From contig LS997565.1 in NCBI GenBank assembly GCA_000469685.2, positions 47,616,336 to 47,680,335 of the forward strand: a stretch of DNA of 64,000 bases. The letters are read 5' to 3'. Positions 1 to 13,521 of the stretch are shown one piece after another. The position numbers and the translations under genes are program-made. How positions within the stretch are numbered: position 1 is the stretch's first letter; each line of letters opens with the position of its first letter. The notes under the pieces were generated by a model. It searched no databases and had not been told where the DNA came from. It saw only the letters and a list, made by a program, of their open reading frames with translations. This stretch comes from Haemonchus contortus. Lineage: Eukaryota > Nematoda > Chromadorea > Rhabditida > Trichostrongylidae.

Positions 1-3000
1 TGAGCTGCAAAACTAGACCGCTGCTTTTAGCACTTTTCCAAAGATAAGGCTATTGCCATAATTCCAACGAATTTTAGGCAATGTAAACTACTGGACCGGA
101 GTAGGCATGAGAGGCACAAGAACAAGAACGAAACAAGAACAAAAGCGAGAAACGAGCGAAAAGTAAAGAGAAATACGTGACATTCGAACTGAATCAGAGT
201 GTTGACAAGTGTGGTTTTTGAATCGACTTCAATAGTTGTCAAATGTCATTGACCATGAAGACATTGACCGGGACGATGAAGACCATCACCGATTCTTTGA
301 CAAGACCAGAGAAAACCATTAGCCATTGAAAAGACAAAGGCAAACGGGTCCCGATAGTGCAGGAGCTGAAAAGCGCGATACCCAGGGAATATAATAATTA
401 CGTGTCACAGCCAAGTTTGAGGCCAACGTTCAGCCCACAACTTGCTCATCAAGTCCGAATACGCGCAGTCGTTGTAGCAGACACCACAGACACTGGCACC
501 TCAAAGCAGAATTACCTTTGAGAGTGTTAAGCGCTACGTCCCTTCAATGCTAACACCGTCCGAGGAGCCCATAAACCTTAATCTTCCCTTTCTCTTTGTT
601 CCTAAGTTTTTCTTTGTCTGCCCTAAGAACCCTCCTACAAACTGTGGATCACTAATCGTAAACAACTTTTTCCCTGGGGAACTACTATTCAAAGTATGCC
701 AGTTTAGCTTAGAATATACGCCAAGTAGTGGTCAAAAAAGGAATGCAGTTATCAACATAGAAAAAGGATGTAGTGAATAAGAGTAGGCTAGATAGAAGTT
801 AGGATCATTGTAGAAGGGAAGAAGGGTGATACTTCCTTTCTTTCCGCCCTACGTTGTGAAGAAAGAAGGCTTTCTTCGTGAGAAAGCGGACGAGACTGAC
901 TGAATAGGATCCCTCTCCGGATGGTTTTCGATCGTAACATTTTCAGAAAAGTAATACGTCGGGAATGTTGAAAATTTTGACTTTTTAATATGAAACATAT
1001 CTAACTTGAATGATCGTCATCATGGAGGATGCTAATAGCGTATACAAAGCTCTTTGCTATAACTGAGACGGTATTTAGGTTGCTGCAGAACAAAGTAATG
1101 ATAAAAAATCTGGAAAAGCATTCTAGGCCCCGTAATATGACTTTCGTCGCCGACTCCATTTTCCGAAAAAATTCTTTCGGCTGGCCCTAAATTCAATTGA
1201 ATCTCCCGTATCTCGCTTAGCCATAAATTGTCTGTGGAAATAGAATTGATACTATTCTTGGTCCTCATCTGCTTTCACCGCAATACTTCCAGTTGCGTGA
1301 GCATAAAATGGTTGGTACTATTGAAAGATACTGGTTGCCAGCTAGTCTCTTTACACTTTTGTCCTTTCGGTTGGTGGCTTTTGGTCATGCGGGAGTATAT
1401 TAGCTGGTTTCCCTTCATTATGAAAACGAAGCATAACAAACAGTAGATTGTTGTCGATAGTTGGGAATCTCTAGTGACTCACACGGTTCTCACCCATCAA
1501 CATTTCATATTCTTAGATCAATAGTGGGCACAGGTCTTTGAATTTTTCGCCCATTTTCATTCACTTGGGCATTCTGGAGCTAATGTATCCAACTAGCAAG
1601 AACGGCAATAACATCACAAGTTCAGTCTTCATAGAAAAAGGATTTGTCATAAGAGCAAGCTATTCAAGAAAACATTTGCAAGATGATCCCTTTCCTTAGT
1701 AGAGTAACATCAACTATGACGTCAAGGAGTGCAGGGCTCTTCAACGTAGACCTACATTTCCATTTCTTACATTCACTGAACCAACACTCAAGACAAAGCT
1801 CCCATTGTGTTGCCATGGATACAGAGCACTCCACAACGATAAATTGAAGAGCAACCATGACGTTCTCACGCTGTAGCTGGTCCTACTTCAACTTTTCTCT
1901 CCTTTAACTTTCCATCAGTTTTTTTGATAAGTTCGTTTTCATTTTCGTTCACTAACGGCAGCTGAAAAATTCGACGGAAGGAGGAATCATGAAATCATTC
2001 ACTGAGTTTTTTGAGGGACATTCGAAGTTTTGGGAGATTATCAGACAAAATTTTAACGCAGTGAAGTCAGGATTTTTAGTAGTCACGATAAAACTGATTG
2101 CTCGAAGTCAAAATGAAAGCTCCATTGAATGACCCAGAGTTCGCATAATTTCAAATTTATTGAAACTTTGGACGCTTTTACTCAAGTCCCCCTATCCATT
2201 CCTTCGAGTACACTGTTCAGCAGTGGAAGATATAAGCTTCATTGAATGGACTTTACTGAAACCCCTCCCCTAGAAAAGAATTTTCAATCAAAAGCAGTCT
2301 CTACAACACTGAACTCTGAGTTGTTTGAAGAGCTAAAGACGTCAAAAAGCTTTCAGAAGCAAAAGTCACTTTGTCAAGTCTCTCATTTTTTGTTCACAGC
2401 TTAAGAACACACTTATTTACTTAAATGATTTCGACCAGCAACGATTTTGCCCTGTTTTCAAGCTTTCAAAACCTTTCGTTCACGGCCCTTTCAAATCCTT
2501 GCGCTTTAACGTTAATAGTATATCGAATATGCATCTCTGGGGCTGTCCTCTGTCAACCTTTTTCACTTGAAGAAGTGGTGATGGATAAGGAACCTTTCCA
2601 GTCTATGAAAGTCACAGGTCACGATAAAGTGGTTCTTGAGAGCTTACGTATGGGACGAAAATCTCACAGAATGCGCAAGGGGCTGTCGGGTGGAAAGATG
2701 GTCTAGATAGTGGAGAAAGGACTTCAAAACGGGGTTGGCAGACATACACACCCAAAAGTGGTCGTATTTTGGTAATCTTGTAGAGGCGCAAATTTACAAA
2801 GGAGTACATATGTTGAAAAATCGAACAGTTGATTCGAAAGCATAGCAATATTTTATATGACAACAATAATAGCAGCACTAGCACTAAAACAAAATTGAAA
2901 TATTAGAGAATAATGATAGTGAACAATAGGTATCAGCGGCACAAAATTTGAATTGCATACATTTCGGACCCATGGCAACACATGAAGGCAGTTCCGACTT

Positions 3001-3483
3001 TCTGCTCACAGTAGAGCCAGCTCTTTACGCTAAATCACACGACTGGGTGTCGTCAAAGTACGGTATATTCTTTAAAATCCGCAAGTTTCAGTCTTTTTTT
3101 CGCAACTTTTGCATTAATCTGCCCAACAATTCCATTATTTCATTGAAAACAGGCACCACTGAATCCCATGGCTTGTGCCTTCAGAGCTGATGACCCTCTG
3201 ATAAGGCGCAATTTGTAGGGAGAGCGACGAGATTTTAATTAGAAACAAGCGAGAAGCAAAAGGTCGATAAGTCGAAGCTCGAGCTTACTCTGACGAGGTT
3301 TTGATGAGATCATTACAGGGAATCGAAACCACTTCTGACAAAATGCTCGGGGAAGACCGCCATAGAAATCAAGTTAGGAGAACCTCATTGTCGGTGATTT
3401 GAGCTCTTTGCCACGCGGGTCTTATTGCTGAGATTGTTCAGTATTGTTTGTAAACTTGATTTGGAATTGCTGAATGATGGATG

Positions 3484-3738
3484 TGTAAAAAGGATCTAAC
3501 AGCTTTATTGGTTAGACAGAACAGAATAAGTACCAGATGATCAGGTAGGTAGACCGGCGAGCCGCTTCCAGACGAAAATGAGTCCCGAGGGGCCACCATG
3601 GCGTCTTATATAGTGCCCTTTCCCGCGCGATCAAGGTGGCCGATGACCACCCATGCTCTTGACCTACCATCCACGCCAACACGGTGTTAAGCTGTGTTAG
3701 TTCAACAACAAATACTGTGAGGTAGCGACTTCGCTACA
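3484..3738 (-). mobile_element. Putative solo LTR (decayed)
   Basis: On the minus strand this 255-bp block begins TGTAGCGA and ends TTTTTACA, the TG...CA pattern of LTR ends. In between it has a TATATAA box (near 3608) and, about 90 bp further on, an AATAAA signal (near 3509), the promoter and polyadenylation layout of an LTR. One end holds a short palindrome (TAGCGA-AG-TCGCTA). I saw no gag-pol sequence on either side and no clean target-site duplication, so it would be a solo LTR, possibly BEL/Pao or Gypsy type. The call is inference from layout only. Confidence 0.35.
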
Positions 3739-3800
3739 CTCATCCCTTATGACGCCACACCTTACCCTATGAGTTTTGCGCACTATTTTGAGTCAGTCAG

Positions 3801-4102
3801 GTGAAGGCGTTATGGTGACAAGTGGCGCACTACTATGTATACATGGTCACGGGTTCCAAATCCGGACCGATATTAGCCTAAGCCAACCGAGGCTTTCATC
3901 CCTCCGTGGTCGATCAACTGACACCAGGCTTGACTGTTTGGGAGGATAGAAGCACTGACTTGTTCATCGCCTGGCCACCGCAGCTCATTGTATGGGCCAC
4001 ACACACATTCAAATCGGCACCACGATTCTGAATAGAAGTCGAATGCGAAGCGCATCCCTCAAGCGGGGCTGATCAACACCCAAAAACTTTATCATTTTAT
4101 TT
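3801..4102 (+). repeat. tRNA-derived SINE-like repeat, family A, copy 1
   Basis: Full-length but diverged. It has the tRNA-like head with box A degenerate (tatggtgacaag) and box B degraded to GGTTCCAAATCC, then the body shared by all family A copies: the 'ccaaccgaggctttcatccc' stretch, 'tgggaggatagaagcactga', 'ggccaccgcagctcattgta', and the 3' part 'gaagtcgaatgcg...gcgcatccc' ending in an A/T-rich tail with ACTTTATC. It is non-coding. Confidence 0.75.
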
Positions 4103-4250
4103 CAAGTGAGCGAGTGCTATAAAGAGTGATAAACAAAGTTGTTTACATCTATGTATATAAGTGCTCGTCCGCCCAATAAATTCCGAGTTATTTACCAGTT
4201 GAGCTCCCATGCTGCACTGACGTAATAATCTTTCTCTAGCTCCACTCTAT
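4103..4250. other. Short AT-rich spacer with TATATAA and AATAAA
   Basis: Between the SINE copy and the retrotransposon remnant lies a TATATAA (about 4156) followed about 20 bp later by AATAAA. This could be the edge of another retroelement or chance. No coding signal was seen. Confidence 0.2.
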
Positions 4251-4419
4251 CCCTCAAATGATGTCACATGTTCATAAAAAAAGGAAAAAAAAACACCTGG
4301 TTCGATTAATTTTACAGGGGCACTGGGGTGTGCAAAGCTTTCTGCTTAGGTGTAGAGTTGCTAGGGCATTTGAATTGTTTTCTGGATCATATCTCATATC
4401 CCAAACCCTTAGTGGAGCA

Positions 4420-5700
4420 TGCCTGTCACGAATTGCTAATTCATTCCGGAAAACTGCATTAACAAAGCCGATTTCAGTGAGGCTAATCTTTATAATTGGC
4501 TTCAAGGGACGATTATTTGAAGGAGGCTTAGCACCGTTCTTCAAAATTATATTGACCTCGATATTTCAACGGGAATATAACTCATAATTGGCATAGGGAA
4601 ATTGACAAAGGGCATTTTATCTCAGTTTGCTATATTGATTATGCCAAGGCTTTTGACTCAATCTCAATACCATTACTTCTCGAAAAGCTGAATTCTTACG
4701 GCGTCAAGGGTCGACTACATCAGTTTTTGCGCTCCTTCCTGAGTGAAAGAACCCAGGTGGTGCTAGTAAACGATTCACGTTCCTATTCTTATCCCACGCC
4801 CAGCGGCGTGCCTCAAGGTACCTGCATCGGGCCGCTCATGTTCATACTATACGTGAACGACCTCGTTGACTCTCTTCCTCCTGGCGCCTTTTGCAGTCTA
4901 TACGTGGATGACTCCAAAATCTTTACCATAAATGACTACTGTAAACCTCAGAACGCAATAGCATGTGTTGAGGCTTGGTCCAAAAAAAGGAATTTAGACA
5001 TTTCCCTTCAGAAAATAGCTATTATGGGATTGGGTAAAAATCATCCTAGCTTCACTTTTTCGATGTGCGGAGTCGAGATATACGCATATCTAGAGTTAGG
5101 GACCTCGGAGTTGTCTACTCAGATAAACTTGACTTTGAAGAATTTATACACGAGACAGTAGCTAATGCTAGCTCTAGAGCCAATTTTATTTTGAGGGCTT
5201 TCAAAATGCGCGAGCCTAAATTGCTCATCTCCCTATTCAATCTATACGTTCGCCCCATCCTTGAGTACTGCTCTCCTATCTGGTCGCCACATAAAATATC
5301 GCTGATTAATGAAATCGAGAAAGTATAAAAAAGCTTTACCTACCGCTGTTTCATGCGGAAGGGCATGTCAACGTTATCGTATGATGAACGTCTCGAAAAA
5401 CTCTGTGGCGAATCGCTTGAATTCCGACGAAGACTAATCGATTTTGGTGTGACGTATAACCTGGCAATGGGTAGAATGAACCTAAGATTGGATGACCTTT
5501 TCGAGCTCTCTCCATCCATAGGAGATTCCAGAAGCCATTCCTACCGCTTACGACCTGACAAGCCTACCACCCACGCCTACGAGGGTGCGTTCACTGTAAG
5601 AGTGGTTCAACTTTGAAACAAACTGGGTTCAAACTTTTTCTGTTGGAAGCATACTAAGACTTTTCAGGACCACCTATCGAAGTATCTTAAACACCAAGTG
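4420..5700 (+). pseudogene. Decayed non-LTR (LINE) reverse transcriptase fragment, CR1/jockey-like
   Basis: Translation gives reverse transcriptase palm motifs in order: YIDYAKAFDS (about 4633-4662, carrying a catalytic Asp), SGVPQGT...GPLMFILYVNDL (about 4804-4865), and the catalytic box LYVDDSKIF (about 4897-4925). Downstream come the thumb region typical of CR1/jockey-clade elements (RVRDLGVVYSDKL, LYVRPILEYCSPIW, EKV-KSFT, FTVRVVQL-NK). It is broken: a frameshift near 5070-5100, an in-frame TAA where EKVQ is expected (about 5326), another frame change, and TGA replacing the Trp of the VQLWN motif (about 5615). The endonuclease domain and ORF1 are missing, so it is a 5'-truncated dead copy. 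The left border is uncertain; certainty is high for RT and moderate for clade. Confidence 0.9.
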
Positions 5701-5799
5701 GCTCATTCAGAGATGAGTCGACTAAGAAGATTGTTGTGGTACTGCGAATGCCACTCCGTCGACGCATGGCCTTTAGGAATAGTGAATAAGGGAGCGGGT

Positions 5800-5885
5800 C
5801 CGATGGCGCAGTGCAAAGGCCCGCTGCTCGAGCGTATGAGCGCGATACTTTCTCGAGGGTTCGAATCCGCCGCCATTTATCGCGT
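5800..5885 (+). repeat. tRNA-like module (box A/box B) beside the LINE remnant
   Basis: It contains an internal polymerase III promoter arrangement: a box A-like TGGCGCAGTGC (about 5804) and a perfect box B GGTTCGAATCC (about 5859). I could not fold a closing acceptor stem, so it does not look like a functional tRNA gene. A tRNA-derived SINE head is more likely. It differs from the family A head found elsewhere in the window. Confidence 0.45.
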
Positions 5886-6700
5886 TTGTATGCTTAGCAG
5901 AAATTCCTACTGTGTCGATTGCAAATACCACTGCGTTTATCGGTATCGATCTGGCCGGTTTGCCTAGGATCCTAGGTCATACCCGATCATTGGAGTGGTG
6001 CTGGCCACCCGGCTCCTATGGTAAGTGATCTGAGTACATTGGAATTATTCGATACTTCAACGTTTTTTGAGGCAATCTTGAATTGAGTTTGCACTGACTT
6101 TAACATTTATATTATTTTCAGCGAAATATATCTGCGATTCGTGCCTTCAACCTCGCACGTACTATTCTTTTTTTGACTCTATAGCATGTTTTTCTTTCTT
6201 CATATTTAAACATGAAAATGTATTGAGCAATCTACGATACAGTTTCTCCTCTTTTTTCCTTTCTTTCCTCTTTTTCAAGCTCCTTCTCCCCTCCCTCCCC
6301 CCCCTCTCCCCCGTTCCCCTCTACAGCAATGCGGCTCTAAGAGGGGTTGGCGGACCTACTAAGTTGGTATCCGGAGTCGCCCCCGCCCAGCGGCTCGCAA
6401 TGTTGGCCGGCCATTGCCCTTCCCCTCCTAGATGCCCCTTCATTTCCCGACCCTTCTTTCTCCCGCTTATTTGTTCTGTGGCACGTGAATCGCTTCTTTT
6501 TGGCTTTTTTTTTACTTAAACCCGTGTAAGATTCTTAGTAATTATCCTTATGGCTTCTGAGTTGTTCGCTGTGTATAATCCATATGTTTTATTTATCCTA
6601 TTGTACCTCCGTTTGCCAGTATTATTTGATGTTATCGATTCACTCTGTGCAATAGTAACATATAAATAAACTCAATAGCTAGATGAAACAGGTCTCTCTT
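5886..6700. other. Non-coding stretch with pyrimidine-rich tract; possible LINE 3' region
   Basis: It holds a strongly C/T-rich tract (about 6240-6320), a GC-rich patch (about 6340-6430) and an AT-rich end with overlapping ATAAATAAA (about 6662). This could be the 3' untranslated part of the LINE remnant to its left, but no homology was demonstrated. No coding exon is supported. Confidence 0.25.
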
Positions 6701-6940
6701 ACACGGATAAGCATAGGCTCTTCCCAGACCAACCTATCCTTTCATCTTCAGGGGAGGCAGGTCTGGTAAACGTTTGAATGCTGCCTATATCGGTTGCACG
6801 AACTCCAAGAGAGGGTTAGCTGGGGCGTTTAACTTTGAAGAACCCCATTCTATATGTACAATTATCCGCTAATCATGTTTGTATGATTGCATTTGCTCGT
6901 TCGTTCATCCATCCTTTTGCTTTCTCACGAAGGTGACTAG

Positions 6941-7060
6941 TTTTGGCGCAGTGGATGTTTTGGTAATGTATGGCGTAAAGAGCATGGGATCTGGGAATCT
7001 GGGATCTAGGATCACGTGTTCCAGCCACAGCCGAGGCTGAAGGTTGGCTAACAGCTAGCA
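6941..7060 (+). repeat. Possible degenerate copy of tRNA-headed repeat family B
   Basis: The end of this stretch (CACG.GTTCCAG..., then GCCGAGGCTGAAG) resembles the box B and following bases of the better preserved copy at 38771-38880 on the minus strand. Box B is mutated. The assignment is tentative. Confidence 0.3.
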
Positions 7061-10000
7061 ATCTTTGAGACAGCGGGCTGCGGTGGTAATAGCTGCAGTA
7101 AACAAAAACAAGTCAAGTCACTACTGCTTTCTGTTTACCTGTCTGTGTGTTTGCCTGCCCGTTTAACTGCCTACATATGTGCAGTCGTTTGGTAACTAAG
7201 TTGATGATTATTGTTGTCTCAAAGCTTTACAGCTGCAAATTCAGCTCTAATAGATTAGAATTGTAAAATGAGATCCGGAACGTGACAATATTTCCACAAT
7301 CTCACTAGAAAACAACGATTTGAAGAGGGGAAAGCAAAACGTATGAAGAACTATCGTCACTGACTTGATTTAGTCACAGACCGGCCAAAAAGAACTTTTG
7401 TGAAACACTACGCCCTTTTCAAGTAATTTGTGATTGTAGATTGCCTGACTCATGCAAGCGATGACTCGATTAGCTGAAATTGGTCTCAGTTCACATTGAA
7501 AACAGCTAAAATTATTTTCATTACATTGTCGTACACAAAAACATTGTTCCTTGGAAACTAAAGACATTCTCAAACTTTTAATTGATAGGTCTAAAGAAAA
7601 AACTTTTCCAACTTTTTTTAACCATTTTCTGACCTCCTCAATTCTCACAAATGAATGAAAATCAAAGTTATGAAAAATCACTTTTGCAGACTGGAACGGA
7701 AATTGATTTCGAATTCAAGCTTTCTCAAAATTTCTACCTTTCTCTCACAAAGGCTAACTCTGCCTACACCCTCAGAGGTTGTCGTGGATTTTTTCTTTTT
7801 CTTTCTTGTCACGATTGGGAGAAATATTATGTGAAAGATGGTAATAATGATATTCTGAACTCTTGCAGTCATGAAAAAAAACAAAAAGACTCGAGTTTTA
7901 AGCAAAATGCGGGTAATTAGATTAGAACACTAGGGAGCTCGGGCACTTATCCTTTACAATTAGTTTGAGGAGAAGAAAGTTTCAAGTTTCGCCAGATTAG
8001 TGACCCCCACCCATGGCACAGCAATGCCATCACTACCTGTGCTAATGTGTTCATATGAAGGATTACTGTAAGAGAAATTGTTCTCACCATTTACTTCCAA
8101 TACCATTTCCCAACCTCACGTTTTTTGCAGTTTTTCCCCACACGATTGTCACGTTTGCCATCTCTTAATTGAAAACTGACAGGAAATTTTCTGGGAATGG
8201 GATGAAGTCCGAAATGAGCTGCCGATTTGGAAATAAAAGTGCACTGCAGCGCTCAATTTATGGAGATTCGTTCATTTTGGTATACGTCATAGATTCGGTT
8301 TCGATTAGAATTTTCAAGATGAATGTCACAGGCTGCCTTGGAGCGTTTACGGTCACAGTTGGTCTTTACCCCGCCAGCTTTCAGATAATGCTATTTTCCT
8401 TTTGATAAATAGATAGAATTATTCAAATGAGCAACCTTATATGGAAGTTACCTACATCCTAGTCTTCTCAGTAGGACTCAATTTTGTAGCCTGTGTTATT
8501 TGTGGGCTACCGTAACCTGTCTGGGTCTGTGGAAGAATTTGTTTTACTCTGTTTTTTCGGGCTATCATAGTACGAATTCTTAGATTACTCTGCTATAATT
8601 CCTCTTTCCCTGAAAACTAACCACGACGTCAAGACACTTTCGGATGAACATACATAAGTAAGAGTTGAGTTTCGAAAAAAAAAACAGGGGTCTCTCCAAA
8701 CTTCCATGAAAGCCGGATGCATGGCGCATCCCGAAGTTTTGACTTATCTGGAGCTCCCGACTTCCCTATCAGAAGCTCCGGAGGCTAGGCTGATGTTTGG
8801 GAATGCCCAGCCAGTCCTTCGCCTGCACTTTAACCTTCCTTCACAAACTCGTCTTAAGTATGTTTATCATAAGCCTTGAAACGTCAACAACAATCCTTGC
8901 TTTTAGCAAAACTTTCTTTCCAACCTTGCATTTTTCCTCTTCAGCTCTTCTACGGCCCAGTGGCGATGGCGCAGCTTCACCCTCCTCAACTAATTGATCC
9001 AACGGCATTCATCTCATTCTTAGGTGCGCCCCGTTCGGGTGTGCGATCGATCTCGTGCGGCACGTGGCTCGCTCTCTCCCCTTCCCACATTCTCACTCGG
9101 AGCATCGGTCCTGCAAGGCCTCCTCTTTTGGTTCCGTTGGGCATCTATTGCATTTTTGCAACGTGTGTTTCACATTCGTTTTCTCATGAGATTGATTGCT
9201 TTTTCGCTGACGTCTGCACCAATCATTCTTACGTGGTTACGGTAGCGTAGTCGTAATTCTTACGGCTTACACCACCGAAGATTTTCCCAGCAAAGCTTTT
9301 CGATTTATCAAAGAGTCTTACGACGAAGCAACTGATCCGATGGGTTGCTTGGTCCGGTTGACAGTAGGATCCAAGAACTCAAGTACACTGGACCACTCTT
9401 TTTAGTCAACTATTCTTGTACGAGTCTTGTGACACAGTCACTGTAATAGTAACTAATCAGAACACCTTTTTTGTTTTTTTTTATTTCCAAATCTTAGAAG
9501 ATATTTTTGTGCTTTTTTATATTTTTGTATTTATGGTCTTGTAATTTTGCTTGAAAATCAAGAGCTTCTCTTGTAAAGTTATCCTAAATGAGCCTCATTA
9601 TATGCCGCGACCTATAAAAGTTTGTTTGGATGGTTTATTGTTTTTACTATTATCAAAACAAAAAATCAACGTCCCATTCCTTACAGCGTGATTATTTACT
9701 CGAAAGCTAGCTGGAGTTTTGTAGTTCATGAAGAACTTGTAGCATATCTTATCACTGTGGATCCTACCGTCCTGTGTACCTCGTCCATTGTAATGACCAT
9801 TAGCTATGATCATTGCCGAGGTGCGCCATGACTTGACTTCTATCTTTAATCGAAGAGTCTCTGAGGTAAGGATCGACCTCTGTGAGTTGCGGGATCGAGC
9901 TGTGCTCGAGCAGTGGTCCTCTGCTTTGCTCAGACGTGTCCGTTACTGATCCTTACTGATCAAATGAAGAGTATGATGGTTAGAGAATTTATGTGGGGCT

Positions 10001-11536
10001 TCAAAATGACGCAACGAAGCGGAACCTGTGCTCGCGTAACTAAATTATTATCGCCAAACTGAAACAAGACGGTCATTTCGTAGAATAGGATTGATTGCCA
10101 TGGCAACAAGACTTCTTCTATTGAAATCAGATTAGTATTTTCTTTACAATATCCATTTCGCTTTAATAGGAAGCCCAATGGAAATGAGAAAATGTATAAA
10201 TCAATTGTTTTTTGAGCGAGCTCAAAGGATGCGTCATTTGGTTGATGTCACCGAGAAGCTTTCGAGCCGGAACGGCGGCAGACGGAAAAATTCTCCGCAG
10301 AAGTCTAAATTTTGTTGGAATTTGACGTATGGAAGAGATTTTCCATTGGAGTGTCTACTGATAGACTGATCTTTCGAGCACCACTCATTAAGTTTCTGAG
10401 AAATTGGTTAGAACTGCTTCGAACTTTTTCGTGACGTGAAAACGATTTCTTCTCTAGACAAGAGAGTTTGTATTTTTCAATTATGAAAAGATTCGAAGAT
10501 ACATCGTCATTTTAACGATTGAAAAATTCTTGGTTTTATGTGCGCATTTGCTCCAAATTCTTTATCAAAGTGGTTCGCAGAGGTGAATGCGGGAAGGAAG
10601 AGATGTCATAGTGGATATAGGTCTAACCAAATTGGAATTCTCCAGCCTTGTTGTTGGAGCTGGGCCCTTATTAAATGTTTTTGGCCATTTTCGACAGTCA
10701 TAAAGGCTATGGGATCTCAGCGAATATTCAAGGAGAACATGAAGAGAAGGCAGCAGGAAAAGACATAAGGTCCTTCCCTGCTACCACTTCCACCTAACCC
10801 TCTCCCTTACCTCCTCATAGTAAAAAAAAGTCTCTTCATAAAACAAATGACTGTAGTTGAGATGATGTTGCTGTTACTTTTCAAAGAGAGCTTTGTTGAA
10901 CTACGAAGAACTATTTTGAGTTTTTAATTTTTGTGCCGATGTCTGGCTTTTCGTAAGGCTGTATTTCCCACGTAGGCTCCAGCGCGTGCCTGCATGGCAC
11001 AATGCCGGCATTGATCTTTTCTGCAGAAGCCCTCGAGCAAAACACTGCACAGCTCGCAAGGGAACGAATTCTATAGCTTCTGAATAGTCATAAATTCGTG
11101 GAAAAGGCCTCAGGTAATGGAAGGGTTCTCTTCAAAAAGGGCTGTATATGGTGACAGTGGTCATTTGCAGGCCTAGTTCGGTATCGACTTATTACTCTTC
11201 ATCTTTGGTTTTTTTAGATTTAACACTCTCGTTTGGTTTCCATTTGGTATCATAAAGAAATGTATATGTATTCAGGAGGTTTCACCGAATCCAAATCAAG
11301 CTTAGGTCTTCATTCTACGAAAACCAATCCACGTTCTAGCTAGGGTTTCATGCCCTAACAAAGATTGGGCTTCTTCCGAACTTCGAAGGATCTAATGCGA
11401 GGGAAAAGTCTCAAATTGTGATGGGTATCACTATTTTCGAGCATCCCTTACTTCGTTTTTTGTAGCGTAAATGTACTAGGCTGTACATGCGGAACGTCCT
11501 ACCTGAATATAATTTCCCATTAACGTTGGACTTTGA

Positions 11537-11588
11537 TTATTTATATTATTATTATTATCATTATGTTTACTATTATTATTTATTATTT
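11537..11588. repeat. ATT-rich microsatellite
   Basis: Imperfect run of TTA/ATT triplets interrupted by CAT and TTTAC. Confidence 0.8.
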
Positions 11589-13506
11589 CAAATTTTCAGT
11601 TCAAAGTCAAAGTAATTCTCGCCACACGATCTTTCATGGGCTGATTGGAAACCTGTTTCCATGGTGCTCCACTTTTTGAGCGTCACTTTAATAAAACTGA
11701 AATGGACTTGATTTATATCCTGCCCTTGCCTATATTTTTGCTATCAGCACTGAAATCTTTCAAAAGTCACCGTGCTTCTTCAATCTATTTTTTCTGTTCT
11801 GCCCCCTCCCCCTCCGCCAACACACTTACTGATACTTCGGATAAACCTTCAGATAAGTTGTAGTAATGCATTCTCCTGAGTTGGGAAATACGTCAGCACC
11901 TATGGAGACTAACGTATGGTGGTTAAGGAAATTGGCGTCTAAATGTGTAATTTTGGAGGCTCATGAGAGATGACCTAGGCATTCTACTTTCGTCTCGATT
12001 AGTAGCATCGATTGAATGCGTTTTGGCTAATACAACCTCATGCTGGGGCCGGTTGACATGAAATCCATGACTTTTGTTACCCTAAACAAGTCCAGTGATT
12101 CATGACTAATCCACGAGAAGAGTTGAGATGGGGAGCTTAGTTGTCCCATACATCACTCTCTAAGAAAGCGCTAGTTAAGCATGTGTTCCATCTTGCTAAT
12201 AATGGTCTTGAGCTGCTGGCAAACGAATCTTTGACGTCAATCCGTCATCTTCAGCTTCTTTACTTTTCCCTTCGCTCTACTTACGAATGGAAAAGTTATC
12301 CATGCTCAGAGTCTTTTTTTTCGATTCACGTACATACTGAATTGGTGTAAGCAGTTTTTATGGCGTTGAAAGGCCTCGTCCAATTTGACGTCAAGCATTG
12401 GCCATGTCGGATTTGACAAACGCGGGCCACTATCTATCCTAGTGAGGGACGTTGTGAAAAAGCTATGATGACGTAGGGGGTGGCCGAATAGCGTAGGACT
12501 CTGACGTACCAAAAATTTCTACACTGAACTCTTCTAGTATCCTCTGTAATTTCAGCAGCTCCCCGAATCTCGACATTGAGGCGTACCTCAAAAGGAGAGC
12601 TGAGGTAGTTATTCATTCCGTTCCTCATTTTGCTAACTTAGCGAAGGGCTTTCTCGTGGTCGTGCACTAGGCTAGGTACAGCATTCCTTGCTCGGTACAG
12701 TCTGCTTCATTGATGTCTGAAAGCGGGAGCGGGGACTTCATCTCTTGTGGTTCACAGGCCAGTGGTTGGCATTTCTTCCTGAGGAGGAGAGAATTGAATG
12801 AAAGGGAGCGCTCCGTTTGGGCTCTCCCAGTGCACCTATTTGACCTCATATTGGTTTGTAAATTTGTTTTTTCTAGAGTTTAGACTATCCAGCAACCCCT
12901 CCTACCCCTCCCCCTTCCTACCCACCCCCGATACATACGTGTAGTCCATTCAGGGGAGCCAGCCTGACTGTTTGGCTGTTTCATGCCCTTACTGACTTAA
13001 CCGCTCTTTTCCCGCCTATTTCACCCATGCCATCCAGACACAATCTCTTTCTGCTTTGCTTTTTCCTTAAGAAATTAATTGGCAATTCGCTGGCATTCTA
13101 TCCCGGTGTTAATCCGTGATTGCTGTGTACGGTGGCTAGCTCTTTCCAAATTAACGATCGTGCTCTGATTACGATTTTAGTATTATCACCACCATTATCG
13201 GGCTGTTGAATAGCAAACTTCTCGCTTGTTTTTAATTCTCCCCGGGAATTTCTTCCTGGGAATACGTTCATGAGATAACAATGCTAATAGTTCTTCGAAC
13301 TGTTAAAAGTTCTCGTCCCTGAGTAAAGATACAAAAGCTGAGAATTTAGCCGGACTGGAGGTAACTCCAATGATTCGCTTGTCTCGATGTTCCTATTCAA
13401 CTCGGAAGATGGTTGACTTAAGTGCCATCAAACGCTGCCTCAATGAGAGAGCGCATGCAACCACCAAAGCCCCTAACTGCCCAATGGAGCAAAAGAAGAT
13501 TATTCT

Positions 13507-13521
13507 GGGGGGGGGGGGGGG
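13507..13521. repeat. Poly-G run (15 G)
   Basis: Fifteen consecutive G residues in otherwise AT-rich DNA. Homopolymer length in an assembly may be inexact. Confidence 0.9.

Noticed and set aside
1..3480. Left edge of the window, several 60-93 codon frames
   Set aside because: None has splice partners, motifs or coding-like composition. No feature is supported here.
5800..5885. Considered as a tRNA gene
   Set aside because: Box B is perfect, but the cloverleaf could not be closed and it adjoins retrotransposon remains.
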